Of a DNA stretch of 5,121 nt, positions 1-5,121 are shown piece by piece. The stretch is taken from the NCBI GenBank assembly GCA_012728155.1, contig JAAYFR010000390.1, positions 1-5,121 of the forward strand. Reading direction: 5' to 3'. The position numbers and the translations under genes were made by a program. The DNA is from Bacteroidales bacterium (lineage in GTDB: Bacteria; Bacteroidota; Bacteroidia; Bacteroidales; Dysgonomonadaceae). The notes below the pieces were generated by a model that was not told the DNA's origin, did no database searches, and worked only from the letters and a program-made list of their open reading frames with translations. Positions within the stretch are counted from its first letter, which is position 1. Each line of letters opens with the position of its first letter.

Positions 1-682
1 GCTCAGATGAAGCACCCCCACCCCGGATAATTGCCACCGCATCGAATAGATCCCTATATGGGAAGATCTGCTCCAATGCCGAGATAATGGAAGCTTCGCT
101 CCTGTCACCCTGCATAATCGCCGGAAACAGTTTTGTATAGAAAACAAGTCCTCCGGGATTATTCGCCAATTGATCACAAAAATCCTCATATCCTGCGGCA
201 GTTGGCGACGAAATCACCGCAATCCGATGGGACAATTCCGGCAGTGCCAGTTCTCTGTTGAGCGTCAACACACCCTCCTCTTCCAATTGCTTCAAGACCA
301 GTTGCCGGTTACGCGCTATCTCTCCGAGGGTAAACGAGGGGTCGATATCCATCACAGTGAGTGAATAGCCATATAACTCATGAAACTCAACCGAGACCCG
401 CACCAATACGTTAATTCCGGAAGTGAACTGCTGTCCGGTCTCATTTTCGAAATAGGCAGATAGCATCTGAAAGAGGTTCGACCAGATTACGCCCCTTGCT
501 TTAGCAATAATAGATTGGGTTACGCTATCTTTCTCTACAAATTCAAGGTAACAGTGTCCGTTGCGGTTACGGCGCACATCGCTGGTCTCCGCCCGCATCC
601 AGTAGCTTTCCGGCAGGTGATCGCGGATAGCCTCCTTCACCTGGCGGTTCAGTTCGGATAGTGTGAGAAAAGATTGCTCCAT
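1..682 (-). CDS. xseA: Exodeoxyribonuclease VII large subunit, N-terminal part (cut by left edge)
   Basis: Exonuclease VII degrades single-stranded DNA into oligonucleotides in the cytoplasm. The large subunit XseA is the catalytic chain and binds several small XseB subunits. The frame is not in the ORF list because it has no stop inside the window; I translated it by hand: 227 codons, against about 450 for the E. coli protein. Residues 1-110 match the N-terminal OB-fold (opening LTLSELNRQVKEAI, then GHCYLEFVEKD). The start of the catalytic domain follows at about residue 148, with HRIAVISSPTAAGYEDF (D167 aligns with the conserved Asp of the SPTGAA-xxD motif) and IRGGGASSE (residues 219-227), the RGGG motif. 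Later catalytic residues lie beyond the edge. The ATG at 682 lies 2 bp after the protease stop and has a well-spaced GGAG upstream, so it is probably the last-but-one or last gene of a polycistron. xseB often follows xseA, but that cannot be seen here. The family call is firm. Confidence 0.95.
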   Translation of the reverse strand, partial: MEQSFLTLSELNRQVKEAIRDHLPESYWMRAETSDVRRNRNGHCYLEFVEKDSVTQSIIAKARGVIWSNLFQMLSAYFENETGQQFTSGINVLVRVSVEFHELYGYSLTVMDIDPSFTLGEIARNRQLVLKQLEEEGVLTLNRELALPELSHRIAVISSPTAAGYEDFCDQLANNPGGLVFYTKLFPAIMQGDRSEASIISALEQIFPYRDLFDAVAIIRGGGASSE

Positions 683-684
683 AG

Positions 685-2334
685 TTATATCTCCACCTTA
701 TATATACGCTGCTTAAACGGTTCATCGGTCACGAAATAGAGATATCGGTTCTTTTCGCGCACATTGTCCGGCAATGTGACAAGGAGTGATTTCACCTCAT
801 CAAATTGATAGGAAGCAATCAGATAGCCCGATTCATCGAGTACCCGAAAGGAGTAAGAAGAGGGAGAAAAGAGTGGGTCAGACAGACTTACCACGTAATT
901 ATCAGAAGATTCGGGACGAATATCCCATTCGTTATCCATCACTTTTTGGGGATAAGATTCCATTCTCCCCAATACCTCCTTCATTGCCCGATGAAAATCG
1001 GGAATACCATACCCATAAATGGAATCTGGGTTGAGATACCTATCCGCCGACCGCTTCACAATATCTACCACTTCCGAACGGTGGAGCGAGGGGTTTGCCG
1101 ACCATAATGAGGTGATCAAGCCGGTAAGAAAAGGAGATGAGAGCGAAGTACCATTCGTATCTGCTATTGCCCCATCGCAACCGATGGTAATTGTTTTTCT
1201 CCCCACCGAAACCAAATCGGGCTTGATACGGTTATCAGCTGTCATCCCATGTGAACTGAAAGAGGTAATGATACTGTCCGTACCTACTGCTCCTACCGCC
1301 AATACATTCTTCGCATCCGCCGGCGCAGTTATCTTTTGCCAACTCTTATTCCCTTCATTTCCGGCGCTTACCACTACCAACATCCCTTTTTCGTAGGCTT
1401 TATCGGCAGCCTGCGACATCAGCGATACATTCCCATTCAATTCGGCATGGGTATAATTCAATAAACTATCGTCGAAAGAGTTATATCCTAATGAACTGTT
1501 GACAATATCCACTCCCAGACTGTCGGCAAACTCAATTGCGCGGACCCAGTAATCCTCCTCAACCGGAAACTCACTGGTAGCGTCTTCCGATCGCAGAAGC
1601 CAATAGGTTGCTTCAGGAGCAGATCCCATCATCACTCCCGGCAGATCGGCCACCATTGTCGACACAACTTTGGTGCCATGATCACTGGAAGCAAATATAG
1701 CCCCGGAGGGCACAAAATCCTTATACCCTCCCAATCGGACCGATTCGAAACGGGGAATCACATCATAATTGGTAAATCCGGCATCAATCACCCCTACCAT
1801 CAGATTCCTACCCCGGAATCCCGCATCAGCCATGGCAACAGCGTTATGCATCCGGAATTGTGCATCGGTAAGGCCATACCTTGTACCGTCATCTACATGC
1901 TCATCACAATTCATCGCCATCAAACGGGGACGTGCTCTCTCTTCTTCGGCCAATTTATTTCCGCGCCAGATATATTTTACCGAATCAACAAACGAGAGGG
2001 ATTCTATATTCCCAATGCCTAAGCTGTCATTTACCTCCACCACTAAGGTATTGAACCATTTACTATGTGCAACAACCTTCCCTCCGGCCCTTTCCACCAG
2101 TGTGAAAAAATCACGGCTTATTGGGAGATCCGCCTCATCGATCTCCACTTTTTCTTTCTTTTTTCTTTCGATTGCCCGCTCGGAAAGGAAAGTATCGGGA
2201 TTATCAAGCGAGTGGGATGAATTTCCCTTTTCTTTCAGATAGACTCGGAACTTATAATATTGCGTATGGTGCGGAGTCTGTCCGGAAGAGAGAAGTGAAA
2301 ATAGAAATAAAAGAGATAGGAACAAGCACCTCAT
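685..2334 (-). CDS. Exported subtilisin-like S8 family serine protease
   Basis: This 549-residue serine endopeptidase is probably secreted or located in the envelope. Residues 1-18 form a short hydrophobic signal peptide (MRCLFLSLLFLFSLLSSG) with no lipobox cysteine. Residues 25-125 look like the propeptide of Bacteroidota S8 proteases (FLSERAIERKKK, DLPISRDF, HSKWFNTLVVEV). The catalytic domain spans roughly 150-455 and has the full triad in order: D184 in VGVIDAGF, H219 in SSDHGTKV, and S397 in NGTSLSSP, with the oxyanion-hole N326 in VVSAGNEGN. It should therefore be active. Residues 465-549 form a beta-rich tail (YSFRVLDESGYLIASYQF ... RIYKVEI) that loosely resembles a type A secretion-system-IX sorting domain. 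The start ATG overlaps the stop of the upstream small membrane gene by 4 bp (ATGA), and xseA begins 2 bp after the stop. Substrate is unknown; nutritional proteolysis or envelope processing are both possible. Confidence 0.93.
   Translation of the reverse strand: MRCLFLSLLFLFSLLSSGQTPHHTQYYKFRVYLKEKGNSSHSLDNPDTFLSERAIERKKKEKVEIDEADLPISRDFFTLVERAGGKVVAHSKWFNTLVVEVNDSLGIGNIESLSFVDSVKYIWRGNKLAEEERARPRLMAMNCDEHVDDGTRYGLTDAQFRMHNAVAMADAGFRGRNLMVGVIDAGFTNYDVIPRFESVRLGGYKDFVPSGAIFASSDHGTKVVSTMVADLPGVMMGSAPEATYWLLRSEDATSEFPVEEDYWVRAIEFADSLGVDIVNSSLGYNSFDDSLLNYTHAELNGNVSLMSQAADKAYEKGMLVVVSAGNEGNKSWQKITAPADAKNVLAVGAVGTDSIITSFSSHGMTADNRIKPDLVSVGRKTITIGCDGAIADTNGTSLSSPFLTGLITSLWSANPSLHRSEVVDIVKRSADRYLNPDSIYGYGIPDFHRAMKEVLGRMESYPQKVMDNEWDIRPESSDNYVVSLSDPLFSPSSYSFRVLDESGYLIASYQFDEVKSLLVTLPDNVREKNRYLYFVTDEPFKQRIYKVEI
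691..699 (-). promoter_or_regulatory. Probable ribosome binding site of xseA
   Basis: On the minus strand the bases AAGGTGGAG end 8 nt before the xseA ATG at 682, a good Shine-Dalgarno spacing. The site lies inside the last codons of the S8 protease gene (Lys-Val-Glu-Ile-stop), so ribosomes finishing the protease could restart on xseA. It is the only strong Shine-Dalgarno-like sequence before any start in the window. Because the same bases encode the protease C-terminus and this phylum seldom relies on Shine-Dalgarno pairing, chance is possible. Confidence 0.45.
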
Positions 2335-2558
2335 TGCGTCAAATCTTTTTTGGAAGAGAATCGATCCCGCATCTTTTGTCGTCTCTTCAGGATAAAGAAA
2401 AGCAACAGCGCTATCAACAGACAGGCTCCGATTATCCCGAAAAACTCGCCCCAGTTGCCCGACACTTTGTATCTTGGGTAAGCCATCACAGCCATAATGC
2501 CAAAATAGGCAAGCAGCACCGAAGGAAAAAGTATATGTCGTTTAATTTTTCTACTCAT
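2331..2558 (-). CDS. Small two-helix membrane protein, family not recognised
   Basis: This is a 75-residue protein of unknown function. It has a basic N-terminus (MSRKIKRH), a first hydrophobic segment at about 10-27, a short polar loop (YPRYKVSGNWGEF), a second hydrophobic segment at about 38-57, and a basic, charged tail (KRRQKMRDRFSSKKDLTQ). The positive charges at both ends predict a hairpin with both termini in the cytoplasm. I chose the ATG at 2558. The longer 94-residue reading begins at a TTG at 2615 well inside the flavodoxin gene and adds a segment that looks unlike coding sequence. With the ATG, the gene overlaps the end of the flavodoxin gene by 8 bp (ATGAGTAG), and its own stop overlaps the protease ATG by 4 bp. 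Both overlaps suggest coupled translation. The location suggests a membrane partner of the flavodoxin-like protein or the protease, but nothing in the sequence proves it. Confidence 0.75.
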   Translation of the reverse strand: MSRKIKRHILFPSVLLAYFGIMAVMAYPRYKVSGNWGEFFGIIGACLLIALLLFFILKRRQKMRDRFSSKKDLTQ

Positions 2559-3042
2559 TGACTGTTGAAATTGTAGTAGCAAAGCGTGCAATCCTCTCTT
2601 TTGAGACGGCAACAACCAGGTCTCCCTCTTCTATCATCCGGGTAGTGACCACTCGCTCCCAGAAACTCAGTTTTAATTGATCGACCTCACCCCCGAAATA
2701 ATCACGTACCACTGCTTTGCGGTTGAGGATTTCAGGAAATGCGTCGTCGAGTTGCTTTTGCGCTTTCTTCCCCGAATAGAGACAGTTGATAAACAATCCA
2801 AGCCGTTTTGAAGCAAGCATCTCCAGATTCTCGTCGCAAAAGGATGATATCTCCTCTTGAATTTTTCCACTATGGATGGATCCCCCCACGATGATTGCCT
2901 CATATCCTGAAAGATCGGGCAAAAAATCCCGCCTCTTCAAGTTGCAGATATCCACCTTGCCTTCGATCTGTCTGAACAGTTCCCGCGCACATTTCTCCAC
3001 GGTACCGTGATTGGATGCAAAGACAATCAGCGTATTGTCCAT
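2551..3042 (-). CDS. HemG-like flavodoxin-domain protein
   Basis: This 163-residue cytoplasmic protein has a flavodoxin fold and probably binds FMN. The phosphate-binding loop is LIVFASNHGTVEKCA (residues 5-19), after the first beta strand. The next signatures are IIVGGSIHSGKIQEE (50-64), LGLFINCLYSGKK (81-93) and DYFGGEVDQLKLSFWER (114-130). This arrangement matches the Flavodoxin_5/HemG branch, whose E. coli member is a 181-residue menaquinone-dependent protoporphyrinogen IX oxidase. The resemblance gives the fold and cofactor but not the reaction: there are no haem-pathway genes nearby, and many such proteins in anaerobes have no known substrate. The C-terminus after residue 135 is not familiar. 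The ATG at 3042 is 6 bp after the pepD stop and has no Shine-Dalgarno sequence; the downstream small membrane gene overlaps its end by 8 bp. A general electron-transfer role is the cautious alternative to a HemG role. Confidence 0.85.
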   Translation of the reverse strand: MDNTLIVFASNHGTVEKCARELFRQIEGKVDICNLKRRDFLPDLSGYEAIIVGGSIHSGKIQEEISSFCDENLEMLASKRLGLFINCLYSGKKAQKQLDDAFPEILNRKAVVRDYFGGEVDQLKLSFWERVVTTRMIEEGDLVVAVSKERIARFATTISTVNE

Positions 3043-3048
3043 GAATAG

Positions 3049-4512
3049 TTATTTCAAATTCTGCAATGTCTCAACAAGATAATCGTAGCATTTCTCCACA
3101 GTAGTTATCTGAACCGCCTCATCGGGCGAGTGCGCCCCGATGATGGTCGGCCCGAAAGAGACGATATCCAGTTTTTGTTCCACATTCGACTGAATAATTC
3201 CACACTCCAAACCGGCATGGATCACCACTACTTTTGGTCTCTCCCCATATTTCTGCAGATAGATCCTCTCCATGGTGTGCAGCAATTCAGAACCGGCATT
3301 GGGTTGCCACCCCGGGTAATCACCCTCGAACTCCACTTTTGCCCCTGCCAGATGGAACAGACTCTCTACCGAAGAGCAAACCCAATCCTTCCGGCTTTCG
3401 GAGGAGCTCCGTACCAGCAGCTTTATCTCCACACTCTCTCCGGATGATTCCACAAGCGCCAAGTTCAGTGAGCTTTCCACCACCCCCGGGAAATCGGCCA
3501 GGTAGCTGATCACCCCATTCGGGCAACCCTCTACCGCGTTGATAATATCATCCTGTATCTCTTCGGGCAGGAGTGCCTCCGGCATATCAATCTTCTCTGC
3601 CTTAAAAGAGATATTTTCCTCAATACCGGCAAAATCTTCACGGAACAGCAATTCATATTCACCCACCAGATCAACCAGGTCGTCCGAGAGCTGTTCGGGA
3701 ATGGTCAATACCACAAATGATTCCCGGGGGATAGCGTTGCGCAACGACCCACCCTGAATAGTGGCAATACGCGCCTCATAATTGGCCACCACATCTTTCA
3801 GGAAACGGTTCATCAACTTGTTCGCATTGGCACGTCCCAAATGGATCTGCACACCCGAATGTCCCCCTTTCAACCCCTGCAGGCTCACCTTATAAGCCAC
3901 ATCACCTTCGTCGATCTCCTTATCGGGCTGAAAGCGGAAGGAGACATTCACATCCCTGCCACCGGCACACCCTATACAAAGTTCACCATCCTCTTCGGTA
4001 TCGAGATTAAGCATCATCGCACCCTCCAAGGATCCTTTCTCCAGACCGTTTGCACCATCCATTCCTACCTCCTCGTCGATCGTAAAAAGTGCTTCGAGCG
4101 AAGGATGTTGCAATGCACCATCTTCAAGCACCGCCATCATCATGGCGCAACCGATACCGTTATCGGATCCCAGCGTGGTGGCTCGGGCTTTCACCCACTC
4201 CCCATCGATATATGTCTCTATAGGATCTGTCTCAAAATCATGTTTCACTCCCGCATTTTTTTGGGGTACCATGTCGAGGTGCGATTGCAGGATCACCCCT
4301 TTACTGCTCTCATATCCTTTAGATGCCGGTTTTTTGATCACCACATTACCCACTTTATCCTGTTTCGTCTCCAGATGGAGCGATTCTCCAAATTGCACCA
4401 TGAATCGGGTCACCTCCCCCATCTGTCCCGTGGGACGGGGTATCTGGGTAAGTGAATAGAAATGGTTCCAAACTCTTTGCGGATCTAAATTCAAAATTTC
4501 TGCTACAGCCAT
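3049..4512 (-). CDS. pepD: Aminoacyl-histidine (Xaa-His) dipeptidase, M20 family
   Basis: PepD is a cytoplasmic di-zinc metallopeptidase that splits dipeptides, classically those with a C-terminal histidine such as carnosine, releasing free amino acids. At 487 residues it has the usual family length. The metal site is complete by motif: H78 and D80 in LQSHLDMVP, bridging D117 in LGSDNGIG, catalytic E147 and zinc ligand E148 in TIDEEVGM, D171 in LNLDTEEDG, and H461 in IGAHSPDE. Residues about 205-385 form the inserted lid/dimerisation domain, including LKGGHSGVQIHLGRANAN, whose H218 is the expected substrate-contacting histidine. Other family blocks are GCAGGRDV (181-188) and VVIHAGLECGII (429-440). 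The ATG at 4512 sits 1 bp after the stop of the upstream membrane gene, with an A-rich leader and no Shine-Dalgarno sequence. The flavodoxin gene starts 6 bp downstream. Nothing is missing or broken. Substrate range cannot be read from sequence, so 'cytosolic non-specific dipeptidase' is an equally fair name. Confidence 0.96.
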   Translation of the reverse strand: MAVAEILNLDPQRVWNHFYSLTQIPRPTGQMGEVTRFMVQFGESLHLETKQDKVGNVVIKKPASKGYESSKGVILQSHLDMVPQKNAGVKHDFETDPIETYIDGEWVKARATTLGSDNGIGCAMMMAVLEDGALQHPSLEALFTIDEEVGMDGANGLEKGSLEGAMMLNLDTEEDGELCIGCAGGRDVNVSFRFQPDKEIDEGDVAYKVSLQGLKGGHSGVQIHLGRANANKLMNRFLKDVVANYEARIATIQGGSLRNAIPRESFVVLTIPEQLSDDLVDLVGEYELLFREDFAGIEENISFKAEKIDMPEALLPEEIQDDIINAVEGCPNGVISYLADFPGVVESSLNLALVESSGESVEIKLLVRSSSESRKDWVCSSVESLFHLAGAKVEFEGDYPGWQPNAGSELLHTMERIYLQKYGERPKVVVIHAGLECGIIQSNVEQKLDIVSFGPTIIGAHSPDEAVQITTVEKCYDYLVETLQNLK

Positions 4513-4513
4513 A

Positions 4514-5121
4514 TTATTTTTCTATTTTTTGATTTATGTCAGTCGATTCGTCCCTTTTTACATACGGCATGGCAAGGACGCCAAACAGGCCGTATAGTAT
4601 CTGCCATACCGATTGGATTATAAATACCGCTCCGGCAAAGGCAAGCGCCTCTTTTTCCGTCACCCCAAGAATAAGGAGTGACGAGATGACTACAAAATGC
4701 CAAGGTCCGATTCCCCCCTGTACGGGGACGGAAATACCGATATTGGTCATCGCAAATACGATCAGACCAGCCAAAGGGCCAAGATCTTTCGTAAAATCAA
4801 ATGCGAAGAAGCAAATGTAAAAATACAAATAAAAACAGAACCAGACCAAGATCGTATAGATTATTATACGTTTTTTTTTCTTCATCTTGGAGATAAGCGC
4901 CAGGTCGTATTTCACCGTGGAGAAGAACTTGGTTATTTTCTTTACCAGGGTCGTTTTCCTGAAGAGGGTAAACATCAACAAGATAGCCACCAGTAGGAGA
5001 GAGAGTCCCAGATAGGTCCAGACAGAGGTGAAGAAGTGGGTCAACCCCCGGGTCAATTCAGCATTATCACGGAGATAAGAGATGAAAAAATCGATATACA
5101 GCAACACACTGACAAAGATAA
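4514..5121 (-). CDS. LPG-synthase-type / flippase-like integral membrane protein, C-terminal part (cut by right edge)
   Basis: This is the C-terminal ~200 residues of a polytopic inner-membrane protein. The frame stays open to the window edge, so the GTG at 5107 is not the real start: Ile-Phe-Val-Ser codons precede it in frame. Counting from that GTG, hydrophobic segments lie at about 28-49, 80-103, 109-128, 136-149 and 155-181, followed by a short charged cytoplasmic tail (KRDESTDINQKIEK). The motif ISVPVQGGIGPWHF (125-138) and the following helix match the conserved PGGIG-type signature of the lysylphosphatidylglycerol synthase transmembrane-region family (YbhN/UPF0104, flippase-like). No aminoacyl-transferase domain follows, so this is the membrane-only form, whose substrate in this phylum is not established; lipid or lipid-linked precursor translocation is the usual guess. 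The stop is 1 bp before the pepD ATG. A run of nine A residues on the coding strand lies in the cytoplasmic loop. Confidence 0.88.
   Translation of the reverse strand, partial: IFVSVLLYIDFFISYLRDNAELTRGLTHFFTSVWTYLGLSLLLVAILLMFTLFRKTTLVKKITKFFSTVKYDLALISKMKKKKRIIIYTILVWFCFYLYFYICFFAFDFTKDLGPLAGLIVFAMTNIGISVPVQGGIGPWHFVVISSLLILGVTEKEALAFAGAVFIIQSVWQILYGLFGVLAMPYVKRDESTDINQKIEK
4871..4879 (-). repeat. Nine-A homopolymer tract inside the membrane-protein gene
   Basis: On the coding strand a run of nine A encodes three lysines in the loop KMKKKKR before a membrane segment. It is the longest homopolymer I noticed in the window. Loss of one A would bring a TAA stop into frame two codons after the tract. 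Gain of one A would shift into a frame that stops about 25 codons later. The tract is in frame here, so the gene is intact as read. Confidence 0.6.

Noticed and set aside
1678..2561. Overlapping plus-strand open frames of 114, 157 and 146 codons opposite the protease and small membrane gene
   Set aside because: They overlap one another in different frames, have low-complexity Ser/Phe/Arg-rich translations and mirror the well-supported protease gene.
2551..2579. Inverted repeat ctact...agtag around the flavodoxin stop, considered as a hairpin or terminator
   Set aside because: The stem is only 5 bp with a loop of about 19 bases, has no T-run after it, and lies in overlapping coding sequence.
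2559..2615. A longer start (TTG at 2615) for the small membrane protein, giving 94 residues
   Set aside because: It would overlap the flavodoxin gene by 65 bp and use a rare start, whereas the ATG at 2558 gives a typical short coupling overlap and a normal basic N-terminus before the first membrane segment.
2673..2903. A 76-codon minus-strand frame inside the flavodoxin gene
   Set aside because: It is an out-of-frame reading of a gene with clear flavodoxin motifs; its translation has no recognisable features. The 68-codon minus frame at 3320-3526 inside pepD is rejected for the same reason.
3841..4455. A 204-codon open frame on the plus strand, antisense to pepD
   Set aside because: It lies wholly opposite a pepD gene with every metal-site motif intact. 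Its translation is rich in His, Ile and Phe with no domain or signal I recognise, which is typical of a shadow frame.
1..5121. A hidden defence, mobile or CRISPR-like system
   Set aside because: I looked for direct repeats, spacer arrays, transposase or integrase motifs, toxin-antitoxin pairs and attachment sites and saw none. All coding space is taken by six genes, five of which belong to recognised families.

Overview
The window is a gene-dense, single-direction stretch of bacterial chromosome, most likely from a member of the Bacteroidota, possibly near the Dysgonomonadaceae/Porphyromonadaceae. The phylum call is an inference from three things. The S8 protease has a Bacteroidota-style prodomain (an xLSERAIERKxK block followed by a DLPIS block). 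The flippase-like membrane protein carries a VPVQGGIG motif. Most starts lack a recognisable Shine-Dalgarno sequence and instead follow A/T-rich leaders. There is no 16S rRNA or other taxonomic marker, so the family-level guess is weak.

All genes lie on the minus strand, so transcription runs from right to left. In that order they are: (1) the C-terminal part of an LPG-synthase-type/flippase-like integral membrane protein (5121-4514, open at the right edge); (2) PepD, an M20-family Xaa-His/aminoacyl-histidine dipeptidase (4512-3049); (3) a small HemG-like flavodoxin-domain protein (3042-2551); (4) a 75-residue protein with two predicted membrane segments and no recognised family (2558-2331); (5) an exported subtilisin-like S8 serine protease with an N-terminal propeptide and a beta-rich C-terminal extension (2334-685); (6) the N-terminal half of XseA, the exonuclease VII large subunit (682-1, open at the left edge).

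The junctions are extremely tight: a 1-bp gap, a 6-bp gap, an 8-bp overlap, a 4-bp overlap (ATGA) and a 2-bp gap. Coding sequence covers essentially the whole window. There is no room for an intergenic promoter or terminator, no stretch of 300 bases without a gene, and no tRNA, rRNA, CRISPR array or mobile element was seen. The simplest reading is one polycistronic unit, or part of one, with translational coupling at several junctions. Any internal promoter would have to lie inside a coding region.

Functionally the set is mixed: peptide breakdown (PepD in the cytoplasm, the S8 protease outside it), an FMN-type redox protein, two membrane proteins, and a DNA-repair nuclease subunit. I see no convincing sign of a new defence or mobile system. 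The least-described parts are the 75-residue membrane protein, the exact role of the flavodoxin-like protein, and the C-terminal domain of the protease.
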